A DNA stretch of 40,224 bases from Muribaculaceae bacterium (GTDB taxonomy: Bacteria > Bacteroidota > Bacteroidia > Bacteroidales > Muribaculaceae): the NCBI GenBank assembly GCA_009775365.1, contig VSPM01000026.1, positions 1 through 40,224 on the forward strand, in the 5' to 3' direction. The position numbers and the translations under genes were made by a program. Below the pieces are notes generated by a model. That model saw only the letters and a list, made by a program, of their open reading frames with translations. It had not been told where the DNA came from and did no database searches. Of the stretch, positions 8,239-16,989 are shown in pieces. How positions within the stretch are numbered: position 1 is the first letter of the stretch; every line of letters starts with the position of its first letter.

Positions 8239-10179
8239 ATGACTCGACATATCGTCTCTATATATACATTCCTTATATGCGTATGTGCCTTACTGTCGGC
8301 AGCTGCCATCTCGTGTGACAATTCTAAAAGAATGGAGACCCTTGCGCGTGTGCAGAAAACTTTCGACAAAAATCCTGAGCTGGCATTAGAGATGCTTGAC
8401 TTGATAGATCCGGCGCACTTGAAAGGAAAAGAAGAGACAGCCAAATACGGACTCCTTAAATTTGCCTCTCTCCTCAAGGCTGGCGCCGACGTGGAATCCG
8501 ACTCTCTATTGCTGCCGGCAATAGACTATTACGGGTCATCGTCCTCTCCAAGTCATGAAAAAATGCTGACCCATTTCTTCTATGCCTACCATCTGCAGCA
8601 AAAGGAAGAGAAATTACAGGCCATACATGAATATGACAAGGCAATCAATGCGGCGCAGAGCATTGGCAATCAGCTTTATTCCGCTCTGTCATATTCAAAC
8701 AAAGGTGTCATATACGCTGACGAATATCTGCAGGAAGAGGAATTAGCCTGCATGAAGCAAGCCTTTTCAGACTTTATTATCGTCAATGACTCAAGCCACA
8801 TTCCCGGCGCCTATCAAAGTTTAGGACAGGCATATTTCCATAACGGGATGTTCCGGGAATCAGCAGACAACCATGCCATAGCCGCTAAACTTGCCCTGCA
8901 AGCCAGCGACAGCGTGGCCTATGCTGACATACTGCTCAACTTAGCGGCCACAGAAGTATGCCACGGAAATACAGATAAGGCTTTACCCTTATATAAAGAA
9001 GTCAGTGAAAGTTTTCCTGAAATGTTCAAGTCGGAAGACTACGGATTTATATCAGAGGCGTTTTTAAATACCGGTGACTACGAAAATGCGGAGAAATCAC
9101 TGCAACTTATGGGAAATGTCCTTGCTGACCTTATAGACTCAATTCATTGGTACACCATGCGCTGGCATCTTTATAGGAATAAAAAGGATTATGAGGCCGG
9201 CGCTCTCATGTTCGACTCTGTGTGCGCCACCTCCAATCAGGCTCTGCTCAACACACTTAAATTCAACCTGCTCCATGAAGAAACAAACTATATGTCGCAA
9301 GAACTGCACACTGTAAAAAAAATTGCGGCACAAAGAAAGACTATCATATACCTTGTCCTCATCTCTTTAACCCTCCTGATTCTGCTGATTATAATTCTAT
9401 ATAGTTCCGCCCAGGCCAAAAACAAACATAAAATAGCGGCACAGAAAGAGGAGCTGAATTCAATTTCATCAAATCTAAAGAAGGCCATTCAATCCATGAA
9501 GGAGAAGGAAGAGATGCTGACCTCGCTGCAGACTTCAAAAGAAGTATTGCTCAATCAGCTTTCTCGCCTTAATGCGGAACTTGATTTCCTGAAATGCAGC
9601 TTAAGCAATAAAGATAATTTGCTTGCCATGCGGACAGAGCTTCATGACCGGGACAAAATGCAATGGGAAAACAAACTGAAATGCCTTAATAGAGAAAAAG
9701 AAGATTTCATTGTAAAATTAGAGCATGCCGAATCTAATATCGACAAACTCAGCAAATCTCTCTTGATCTCTTTCAGGGATTACTACAAAATGGCTTCCGA
9801 TATTTTAGGAACCAACCAGTACACATATAAGAAAGGGCTTAAAGAACTTTTTATCGTGCAACGTTCCGAACTTATCAAAGAATATTCCAGCCCCAAAACC
9901 ATAGCGAAATTAGATAAAGATGTAAATGCACTTATGGAAGATGTCATAGCTAAAATTCAATCCGAATTCACCCTCGATGCAAGAGACTTTAAAATACTTG
10001 TCTATTCTCTCTCCGGATTCAACTATAAAGCCATAGCTACTCTGATGGACATGAATCCTCAGACCGTGTCTTCTATAAAAAGCCGCCTTATCAAAAGAAT
10101 ATTATCAAATGAAAGCATCCATACGGCGTTATTCAGGCGTTATCTTTCTGCCGGCACGCACACGCCGCCACAAAAGTAA
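8239..10179 (+). CDS. TPR / transmembrane / coiled-coil / HTH regulator
   Basis: 646 aa. The N terminus is a signal peptide ending in AISC (about residue 29), a possible lipobox. Residues about 35-355 are helical TPR-like repeats, predicted periplasmic. One transmembrane helix lies at about 368-391 (IIYLVLISLTLLILLIIIL). A coiled coil follows (about 395-510). The C terminus (about 577-622) has a LuxR-like helix-turn-helix: the DARDFKILVYSLSG segment, then KAIATLMDMNPQTVSSIKSR. This is the layout of a large Bacteroidales family of membrane-bound transcription regulators that sense a signal outside and bind DNA inside. A well-formed promoter and a broken small secreted protein follow directly (10386-10838), a plausible target. 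Confidence 0.82.
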   Translation: MTRHIVSIYTFLICVCALLSAAAISCDNSKRMETLARVQKTFDKNPELALEMLDLIDPAHLKGKEETAKYGLLKFASLLKAGADVESDSLLLPAIDYYGSSSSPSHEKMLTHFFYAYHLQQKEEKLQAIHEYDKAINAAQSIGNQLYSALSYSNKGVIYADEYLQEEELACMKQAFSDFIIVNDSSHIPGAYQSLGQAYFHNGMFRESADNHAIAAKLALQASDSVAYADILLNLAATEVCHGNTDKALPLYKEVSESFPEMFKSEDYGFISEAFLNTGDYENAEKSLQLMGNVLADLIDSIHWYTMRWHLYRNKKDYEAGALMFDSVCATSNQALLNTLKFNLLHEETNYMSQELHTVKKIAAQRKTIIYLVLISLTLLILLIIILYSSAQAKNKHKIAAQKEELNSISSNLKKAIQSMKEKEEMLTSLQTSKEVLLNQLSRLNAELDFLKCSLSNKDNLLAMRTELHDRDKMQWENKLKCLNREKEDFIVKLEHAESNIDKLSKSLLISFRDYYKMASDILGTNQYTYKKGLKELFIVQRSELIKEYSSPKTIAKLDKDVNALMEDVIAKIQSEFTLDARDFKILVYSLSGFNYKAIATLMDMNPQTVSSIKSRLIKRILSNESIHTALFRRYLSAGTHTPPQK

Positions 10180-10385
10180 ATACCTCACAACACGCATTAC
10201 CATTATTTAATTTTATTAAATATATATTAAATTATATTTAATTTTAATATTCCTATTGCCCTCATAATAAGGAGATAAGACTTCATGCAGAATACTGAGA
10301 AATTTATTATTTATAAATAACTATTATCCAACGTATTATATTCTCCAATTGCAGAAATATTATCATCTCGGCCACACCATAAGGA

Positions 10386-10418
10386 TTTGGAAATTACTAA
10401 ATAATCATCTTATATTTG
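10386..10418 (+). promoter_or_regulatory. Strong Bacteroidetes-type promoter
   Basis: TTTG at 10386-10389, 21-nt spacer, TATATTTG at 10411-10418: both elements and the spacing fit the consensus. The predicted start site near 10425 lies about 20 nt before the ATG at 10444. Confidence 0.72.
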
Positions 10419-10443
10419 CAACAAAATCATTAAAATTCACATC

Positions 10444-10838
10444 ATGAAAAGATTATTATTAATTTCATTTCTTTTGTCAATTTTATGGCAACTGAAGCCA
10501 GTCAATCTCCAAATCCACCGTCTGCCACTTCACAAAGTAATGGAACAAGAACAATCCATATCATACGCCAAAAGCAAAGTGGAAAAGCTAAATTGACACC
10601 GGGAAAACCAATCGAGGGAAGTGTCTTTTTAGCCAATGGAACCATTACATTCTCTTTTTCGCTGGAAGGAGATTATTTTTAAGTGACCGTAGAGCCCGTA
10701 TCCGGTTCTGAAGGATATACATATGGAGTTTTTGACAACGCATATAACATGGAACTTCCCTTCGATGACGAGAGCGGTGAATTCAAACTGACCATTGAAA
10801 ATTCGTCGACTTATTCGGGCTACTTCACTCTTGACTAA
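10444..10838 (+). pseudogene. Degraded small secreted protein (DUF3244-like?)
   Basis: ATG 10444 opens a signal-peptide-like start (MKRLLLISFLLSI), but the frame must shift near 10470-10485 to reach the rest (MATEASQSPNP...). That frame hits TAA at 10680-10682, after which the same frame continues as natural protein (VTVEPVSGSEGYTYG...) to TAA 10836-10838. An intact ancestor would have been about 130 aa: a signal peptide plus one beta-sandwich domain. The strand pattern, and a start preceded by a TPR/HTH regulator, resemble the small DUF3244-type proteins of Bacteroides, but I cannot confirm the family. Two independent lesions argue for a true pseudogene, even though its promoter is intact. 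Confidence 0.6.
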
Positions 10839-11066
10839 TATCAATCCTTGTAAACTTCCTCTTTTATAAGTTTTGCATAATTTACACATAATTTAACTAA
10901 TCTTATATATTCATTGCTTTTTGAATTATAAATCTGGGAGGACAAAAAAATTACATTCTTTACAATAATTTCTTTTATTGCCTCTGGCAATGTTTTGAAG
11001 ATTAGACTATCTGAATAAATGTGTATTGAGAGAATAAACTATATTAACAACTAAACACACAATGTG

Positions 11067-12728
11067 ATGAAAAAGAATTGCCTACTCATGGCTGTTGCAG
11101 GACTCGCGCTTGCAGCGGTGAATGCGCCGGAAACCATGGCGCAAGAAACAACAGGGGTTGAAATCTACCGGACATCAACACTCCAGGTCACAGGGGTCAC
11201 CGTGACTACAGACGGTGAGTATAATTTCAAGAACTTCGAGGTCGAGGCGCCGGAGGCCGGCTCATACTACACGGAATTCTGGCTCCTGCCGGCCCGGCTC
11301 GCCGACGGCAGCTACTCAACGTTCCTTGTATATGTGAACGATGCCTACGTCGGGGCCGTCACCCCTTCTTACGGGAACTGGCAGGGCGCGCGCGTGGACG
11401 GCCACGAGACGCTCGGCCTATCGGAGGGAAAGAACGTGATAACCGTCGCAACGCCCGCGCCTGAGTTCCCGGAGGTCGAGACTCTCAAGGCGGCAATGAA
11501 TGACTCCGACGCCGTCTTCTCGCCGGAGGCTTACGAGGAATATCTCGGCGAGGCGGCCTCGGGTGTCATATCAGATGTCCCGGAAGAAGACGGGATATGC
11601 TTGTATGCAGCCGGCACCGAAAGCGCGGGGATGGCGCATTTTTCAAACGTGCCCCTGAACTACACCTTCTACATGACCTTCAACTTCACTCAAGGCCAGG
11701 AGATATATGTCGCAACCTCAAGCCCCGCCTATCACAAAATAGACATGGTCTACTACGGGTCCGCCTCTTTCTCGCCCAGTATCGTAAATCCGGTCGACCC
11801 GAATCCCGGCACCGTCATTCCAACTAACCCTACTGGCAATGGCAATTCAACAATCGAGGACCATGGGACAATCTCGATGCCTACAAAGCCTTATCTGCTG
11901 TATACCCCGGCCACTTCCGAGGAAATGCAGGGGCTGAGCTGGGTGTATCCCTCCGAGAAGACGCTTAACTCTTCTACTCACGTCGCCACCGCCAGGCTGA
12001 CAGTGCCCAAGACCGGCCAGTATCTAATAAGAGTGCGCCACGCCGTAAACGGTGGCTCCGCCCTGGCAGATGTCAACGTGAACGGCGCGTATTATTACGA
12101 GGACATGCCTATCTCACTATCGTACAAGGCATGTGCCATTCCTGCCGACGGCAATAGCTACGCAACAATGACCTGTTGCAATAACTTCGGCACAGACGAC
12201 CCATACCTGTTCATTCATGGAGGTGGCCGTGATAAAATAGTGGGGTTCAACGATGACGGCCCTGCTAAGAAAATCCGGCAATACAACCTGTCGTCATTGG
12301 ATTCCTATATCTGCCAGAGATATCTCATGAAGACAAGCGGCATCAGCGTAAGCAATTTCAGCTCTTCCAAGCCCAAGTCGAGCTGCAGCATAATCGCCCG
12401 TGTTCCGGAGGGCGCCGCACAGTCTGTAGCCCGATTAAGGGCTAAAGGCGCAGACGCCGCCGGCGTACATGCACTGCCGGCCGTAGACGAGTCTGTGAAG
12501 ATAGAGGCCCCTGCAAATATCGGCGGCTCCATCTCTATCACAGCGGATGAAAATATTCAGAAGGTGTCTGCCTACGGGCTGGCAGGAGAGCTTATCGGCT
12601 CTGCCGGCTGTGAAGGCTCCCGCGTCGAGATGCCGGTGTCATCACTCAATATAAGCCGTCCGGGCGTTTATGTCATAAGCGTCCAGACCGCGAATGGAGC
12701 CGCATCCGCGAAAATAGCTGTCAATTAA
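11067..12728 (+). CDS. Secreted multi-domain protein with T9SS sorting domain
   Basis: 553 aa. A signal peptide ends near ETMAQ (about residue 25). The region about 30-130 looks like a beta-sandwich binding module (YYTEFWLLPARLADG, VYVNDAYVGAV); a second, related module spans about 290-400 (AGLTVP-like strands, IRVRHAVNGG, DVNVNGAYYY), separated by a Pro/Asn/Gly linker (about 243-270). The last 75 residues fit a T9SS C-terminal domain (ISITADENIQKVSAYGLAG, then RPGVYVISV). I name no ligand. GTG 11064 is also in frame, but ATG 11067 gives the cleaner signal peptide. It is the first of three co-directional cargo genes. Confidence 0.75.
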   Translation: MKKNCLLMAVAGLALAAVNAPETMAQETTGVEIYRTSTLQVTGVTVTTDGEYNFKNFEVEAPEAGSYYTEFWLLPARLADGSYSTFLVYVNDAYVGAVTPSYGNWQGARVDGHETLGLSEGKNVITVATPAPEFPEVETLKAAMNDSDAVFSPEAYEEYLGEAASGVISDVPEEDGICLYAAGTESAGMAHFSNVPLNYTFYMTFNFTQGQEIYVATSSPAYHKIDMVYYGSASFSPSIVNPVDPNPGTVIPTNPTGNGNSTIEDHGTISMPTKPYLLYTPATSEEMQGLSWVYPSEKTLNSSTHVATARLTVPKTGQYLIRVRHAVNGGSALADVNVNGAYYYEDMPISLSYKACAIPADGNSYATMTCCNNFGTDDPYLFIHGGGRDKIVGFNDDGPAKKIRQYNLSSLDSYICQRYLMKTSGISVSNFSSSKPKSSCSIIARVPEGAAQSVARLRAKGADAAGVHALPAVDESVKIEAPANIGGSISITADENIQKVSAYGLAGELIGSAGCEGSRVEMPVSSLNISRPGVYVISVQTANGAASAKIAVN

Positions 12729-12736
12729 AAACAAAA

Positions 12737-12770
12737 CATGGAGGCATGGCGGACATCCCATGCCTCCATG
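12737..12770 (-). terminator. Perfect hairpin with a U-tract only on the minus strand
   Basis: Arms 12737-12749 and 12758-12770 form a 13-bp perfect stem with an 8-nt loop. On the plus strand there is no U-tract after it, while on the minus strand it is followed by a T-rich run (complement of 12724-12736). It lies between two plus-strand cargo genes, so its orientation is odd. Confidence 0.5.
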
Positions 12771-12783
12771 CAATAAATGAATC

Positions 12784-13752
12784 ATGATTATGAAGTGTTT
12801 TACTACTTTTATGATGTGCTGCGTGGCGATAGGATGCCTCGCTGACAGCCCGCAGCCCCCGGCGCCGAGCGTGCCTGACGGAGAGATAGGAGGGCATGAA
12901 TACGTCGACCTCGGACTACCGAGCGGCACGCTGTGGGCCACTTGTAACATAGGCGCGGACTCCCCGTATGAAAAGGGACTATATTTTGCATGGGGCGAGG
13001 TGGAGCCGAAAGAGGATTTCACATGGGAGAACTACAGGTTCTTCGAGGGGTATGAATCCGACCCTAACAACGGAGAATGGATCGTGCTGGAAGATATAGG
13101 CACAGACATATCCGGAACCCGGTATGACGCGGCCCGGCACCAGTGGGGAGGCACATGGAGAATGCCCAACGAGAAGGAGCGCTACGAGCTGCTGATGATG
13201 TGCTGGTGCAACGGCCCCGCCGAGGAGAACGGGGTTCGAGGGGCGAGGATATACGGGCCGAACGGGAACAGCATATTCCTGCCTGTCTGCGGATTCGGGC
13301 TGTGGTACGGCGAGGAGGACCCATTCAACAGCACTGACGGCGCATACTGGACCGGCGTCGAAGAGCCGGAATACGGATTCAACGGCAGACCTATAGAGCC
13401 GAGTAATGTCGCAAAATCTATGGGAGTGGATTCCAGCGGCTTTACAGGAGCCTCGTCAAGAAAGGCTTATGGCCTCAACATCCGTGCAGTGATTAATCCA
13501 CAGGAATCCGGTATCGGCGGAGTGACCCCGGACTGCGGGGAGGTGTCATTGACATACCGCGACGGGCGCATACATGTGGACGGCGCCGCCCCAGGAGGAA
13601 CGCTGAAGGTGTACGCCCTGTCAGGGAGGCTCATATTCTCCGGAGTCATAACGGATGGAGCATCCCTGCCGGAGGGTATTTCACACGGAACATACATCAT
13701 CTCGTACACTGACTCACAAAAAATGGTCTCGACGAAAAAATTAACTATCTAA
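12784..13752 (+). CDS. Secreted FISUMP-like domain protein with T9SS sorting domain
   Basis: 322 aa. A short signal peptide ends near residue 20. Residues about 37-235 match the Fibrobacter major paralogous (FISUMP)-like domain: YVDLGLPSGTLWATCNIG near its start, YFAWGEVEP, a central GTWRMPNEKER and a final YGLNIRAV. Such domains occur on many Bacteroidales surface proteins and may bind or modify extracellular ligands; their function is not established. The last 70 residues (LTYRDGRIHVDG, VYALSGRLIFSG, GTYIISYTD) form a T9SS C-terminal domain. An alternative start is ATG 12790. The next gene begins 12 nt after the stop. Confidence 0.8.
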   Translation: MIMKCFTTFMMCCVAIGCLADSPQPPAPSVPDGEIGGHEYVDLGLPSGTLWATCNIGADSPYEKGLYFAWGEVEPKEDFTWENYRFFEGYESDPNNGEWIVLEDIGTDISGTRYDAARHQWGGTWRMPNEKERYELLMMCWCNGPAEENGVRGARIYGPNGNSIFLPVCGFGLWYGEEDPFNSTDGAYWTGVEEPEYGFNGRPIEPSNVAKSMGVDSSGFTGASSRKAYGLNIRAVINPQESGIGGVTPDCGEVSLTYRDGRIHVDGAAPGGTLKVYALSGRLIFSGVITDGASLPEGISHGTYIISYTDSQKMVSTKKLTI

Positions 13753-13763
13753 AGAGCCGAATC

Positions 13764-15056
13764 ATGAAGAAGACAATACTTGCAGTTTTTTCAATAGGGG
13801 CACTCATGGCCCCGGCTGGCGCTATCGCCTCAGGGCTCGTGCCGGAGCAGTGCACGGTCGGAGCCCGGCCCGTATATCACCCCTTAGCCGACATCGGGCT
13901 GACATTTGACGGGGAGGTCGCCGTGGACGCCGGTGCCACAGTGCTCTCCGAGGGCTCGCCTGTGGCCTCAGGCAAGCTATCAGCATCAAACTACACAGGA
14001 AAGGACAGGACGCAGGGCTCAGTCGTGGTGACTTTCGAGGAACCGCTCACGCTCCCGAAGGGGAGGGCATACACTCTTGTGGTGCCGGAGGGGGCGATTT
14101 TCAGGCCCGGAGACCACTCTGTCTATAACGACCGGATATCCGTGGATTTCGAGGTCCCGGAATCGCTCGGACTGGCCACGCCTTCCGTAGAGGAGGGCTC
14201 CACCCTCTGTAAAGCATCAAGGATCGGGTTCTATTTCGCGGTGGAGACCGCGCCGGTCGAGGGGGGCGAGGCAATCCTGTACCGGGAGGGGGCGCCACTC
14301 AAGAGGTACCCCTGCGACGTCAGCTGGGACTGGGGGCTCGGATACGCCGGGATTGACTTCGGACAGGAGGTATGCTTCGAGGACGGAGTGGAGTACGCCA
14401 TAACACTCCCTGAGGGTGCCGTGAGCGCCCTGCACAGACCCGACATTACAAACGGGGAGGCATGCGTGAGGTTCAAGGGGGGATATGCAGAACCCGCAGA
14501 ACAGATACAGTATGTGTGGTGCAGCCTGTTCACTGAGCACCCCTCAGACGTGATCGGCGTGGTCAGGTTCTATTATGACAGGCCCGTGGAGCTCGCCGCC
14601 GACCCGGTCGTGAGGCTGTGCATCGAGGGGGAGGGCGTCGTCGTGAAGGAGGCCGAGCCGACAATCGCCGAGGAGAACGGCATGCATGTCATGACGGTGG
14701 ATTTCGATGACACGCCGCTAATGCCGGAGAAAGGGTACACGATAGTGATACCGGAGGGGACGCTCATATCAGGGAGCGGAGGCATCGCGGTAAACCCACA
14801 GAGCGTAATGGAAGTGCCGGGAGTCAGCGGCATTAAGGGGACAGAGAGCGCCGGATGCAGCGTGCACGCCGCCAATGGGGCTGTCGCCATCGGGGGCACT
14901 GCCTGCGGTGACAGGATAATGATGGCGGCCGCTGACGGAAGGGTCGTCTATGACAATATTTCCGGCGGCGGGGCTGTACACATACCTGTGGAGAGAGCGG
15001 GCATATACCTCATCTCAATAAACGGGAGGGCGTACAAGATTGCTGTCTCGCAATAA
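13764..15056 (+). CDS. Secreted Ig-like repeat protein with T9SS sorting domain
   Basis: 430 aa with a signal peptide (1-22, ending GAIASG). Three successive modules of about 100 residues (about 25-130, 133-235, 245-350) each contain a strand such as YTLVVPEGAI, YAITLPEGAV or YTIVIPEGTL, so they are internal repeats of an Ig-like fold that often carries adhesion or spacer roles. The end (GCSVHAANGAVAIGG, IYLISINGRAYKI) is a T9SS sorting domain. Arginine codons I read are nearly all AGG/CGG/AGA, unlike the CGC-rich neighbours from nadB on. It is 12 nt from the preceding gene, so the pair is probably cotranscribed. Confidence 0.75.
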   Translation: MKKTILAVFSIGALMAPAGAIASGLVPEQCTVGARPVYHPLADIGLTFDGEVAVDAGATVLSEGSPVASGKLSASNYTGKDRTQGSVVVTFEEPLTLPKGRAYTLVVPEGAIFRPGDHSVYNDRISVDFEVPESLGLATPSVEEGSTLCKASRIGFYFAVETAPVEGGEAILYREGAPLKRYPCDVSWDWGLGYAGIDFGQEVCFEDGVEYAITLPEGAVSALHRPDITNGEACVRFKGGYAEPAEQIQYVWCSLFTEHPSDVIGVVRFYYDRPVELAADPVVRLCIEGEGVVVKEAEPTIAEENGMHVMTVDFDDTPLMPEKGYTIVIPEGTLISGSGGIAVNPQSVMEVPGVSGIKGTESAGCSVHAANGAVAIGGTACGDRIMMAAADGRVVYDNISGGGAVHIPVERAGIYLISINGRAYKIAVSQ

Positions 15057-15192
15057 AAAATGAAACAAAAGATTTACAAAAACTATTTTATTGTCAAGAC
15101 AAGTTGCCCTATATGCAGATTTCGAAGAAATCATTTTTATGTTTGAACCTGAAATACTCATTAATTTATTATTAGGCATCTAAATTTTTTAT

Positions 15193-15200
15193 TAATTTTG
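15193..15200 (+). promoter_or_regulatory. Promoter -7 element for nadB
   Basis: TAATTTTG matches TAnnTTTG, with TTAG at 15172-15175 near the -33 position. It would start transcription near 15207, giving a leader of about 95 nt before the nadB ATG at 15301. Confidence 0.5.
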
Positions 15201-15213
15201 TAAATTGATAGGC

Positions 15214-15278
15214 ATCCGGCGAAATTGCTATGTTCCGCGCTTGCCCCGGATTCCCGCTCTCCTTAGGAGGGAGCGGGA
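15214..15278 (+). promoter_or_regulatory. Structured 5' leader of nadB
   Basis: Two successive pairings are visible: ATCCGG 15214-15219 with CCGGAT 15246-15251, then directly TCCCGCTC 15252-15259 with GAGCGGGA 15271-15278. The second hairpin ends 22 nt before the nadB start. This could be a regulatory RNA; no known riboswitch class is recognised. Confidence 0.35.
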
Positions 15279-15300
15279 TAAACTTGTAAATAATCTGAAT

Positions 15301-16890
15301 ATGGTTTACAGATATGACTATCTCGTGATCGGCTCGGGCATAGCCGGCATGAGTTTCGCTCTAAAGGCCGCCAAGAATGGCAAGGTGGCTATCATATGCA
15401 AGTCTTCTCTCGACGAGGCCAACACATTCTTCGCCCAGGGCGGCGTGGCAAGCGTGACCAACCTGGAGGTAGACGACTTCGACAAGCACATCAAAGACAC
15501 TATGATAGCCGGCGACTGGCTATCCGACCCGGCCGCCGTGGAAAAAGTGGTGAAGAACGCCCCCTCTCAGATTCGCGAGCTTATCGGATGGGGTGTTGAC
15601 TTCGATAAAAAAGACGACGGCTCTTTCGACCTCCACCGAGAAGGGGGGCACTCAGAGTTCAGAATCCTCCACCATGCCGACAACACCGGAGCCGAAATAC
15701 AGCAAAGCCTCGTGGAGCAGGTGAAGCAGGACCCTAATATCGAAATCTTTGAAGACAGGTTCGCCCTCGAGATTATCACGCAGCATCATCTCGGAAAAAT
15801 CGTGACCCGCCGCACTCCCGACATCACCTGCTACGGAGCCTATATTCTCAATGAGCACACAGGAGTGACTGACACTTTCCTCGCAAAAATAACCGTAATG
15901 GCCACAGGAGGCGTGGGCGCAGTCTACACCACCACCACCAACCCGCTCATAGCCACAGGCGACGGAATCGCAATGGTGTATCGCGCAAAAGGCACCGTCA
16001 AAGACATGGAATTCATTCAGTTCCACCCCACTGCCCTTTATCATCCCGGCGACCGCCCCTCGTTTCTTATCACAGAGGCAATGCGCGGCTACGGAGCCGT
16101 GCTGCGAAATCTCGACGGCGAAGAGTTCATGCAGAAATATGACCCTCGCCTGTCGCTCGCGCCTCGCGACATAGTGGCCCGCGCCATCGACTCCGAAATG
16201 AAACTCCATGGCACAGACCACGTTTATCTCGACGTCACCCACAAAGACGCGGAAGAAACCAGGCGCCATTTCCCCAACATCTACGAGAAATGCCTTTCTC
16301 TCGGAATCGACATAACGAAAGACATGATTCCCGTGGCCCCGGCGGCCCACTATCTCTGCGGAGGCATAAAGGTTGACCTCAACGGAGAGTCGTCGATCAA
16401 GCGCCTGTATGCCATTGGCGAATGCAGCTGCACCGGCCTTCACGGAGGAAACCGTCTGGCAAGCAACTCTCTGATAGAGGCCGTGGTCTATGCCGACGCT
16501 GCGGCTAAACATGCGGCTGAATCGATAAAAGGGTATGACTTCCGGTCGGATGTGCCTGAATGGAACGACGAAGGCACCGCGCATCCGGAAGAGATGGTGC
16601 TTATCACTCAGTCGGCTAAAGAAGTCAATCAGATCATGGGCTACTATGTGGGCATTGTGCGCAGCGACCTGCGCCTCGACCGCGCATGGAACCGCCTCGA
16701 CATTCTCTATGAAGAGACCGAAAAACTCTTCAAAGTGAGCAAGCCAAGCCGTGAGCTCTGCGAGCTCCGCAACATTATAAACGTAGCTTATCTTATAATG
16801 CGACAGGCCCGCGAAAGGAAGGAAAGCCGTGGCCTGCATTTCACCGTAGACTATCCCCACGCCCCTGTGGTGGAAGCAAATGAAGGGTGA
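15301..16890 (+). CDS. nadB: L-aspartate oxidase
   Basis: 529 aa flavoenzyme of de novo NAD synthesis, oxidising L-aspartate to iminoaspartate in the cytosol. The FAD-binding GSGIAG (11-16) opens the protein. HREGGHSEFRILHHAD, FIQFHPTALYHPG, APRDIVARAI and HYLCGGIKVD with GGNRLASNSLIEAV are the conserved active-site segments of the succinate dehydrogenase/fumarate reductase flavoprotein family in its NadB form. I chose ATG 15301 because the family start (VYRYDYLVIGSG) begins there; 32 in-frame upstream codons cover the structured leader. The partner nadA and nadC are not in the window. Confidence 0.93.
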   Translation: MVYRYDYLVIGSGIAGMSFALKAAKNGKVAIICKSSLDEANTFFAQGGVASVTNLEVDDFDKHIKDTMIAGDWLSDPAAVEKVVKNAPSQIRELIGWGVDFDKKDDGSFDLHREGGHSEFRILHHADNTGAEIQQSLVEQVKQDPNIEIFEDRFALEIITQHHLGKIVTRRTPDITCYGAYILNEHTGVTDTFLAKITVMATGGVGAVYTTTTNPLIATGDGIAMVYRAKGTVKDMEFIQFHPTALYHPGDRPSFLITEAMRGYGAVLRNLDGEEFMQKYDPRLSLAPRDIVARAIDSEMKLHGTDHVYLDVTHKDAEETRRHFPNIYEKCLSLGIDITKDMIPVAPAAHYLCGGIKVDLNGESSIKRLYAIGECSCTGLHGGNRLASNSLIEAVVYADAAAKHAAESIKGYDFRSDVPEWNDEGTAHPEEMVLITQSAKEVNQIMGYYVGIVRSDLRLDRAWNRLDILYEETEKLFKVSKPSRELCELRNIINVAYLIMRQARERKESRGLHFTVDYPHAPVVEANEG

Positions 16891-16989
16891 AAATAAACCG
16901 TGGCCCTCTAACGAATGTTAATATTCGTGAGGCGGTTACGCCCCGAGGGGCATCGCGCCCCCCTCTTTTAACACGATAAATCTCCACAC

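Noticed and set aside
15652..16860. 402-aa ORF opposite nadB
   Set aside because: Antisense to a complete, strongly conserved enzyme; the frame is open because of codon bias on the other strand.
16905..16932. Hairpin between nadB and the S41 peptidase (ACGAAT/ATTCGT)
   Set aside because: Short stem with a bulge and no U-tract; not enough for a terminator call.
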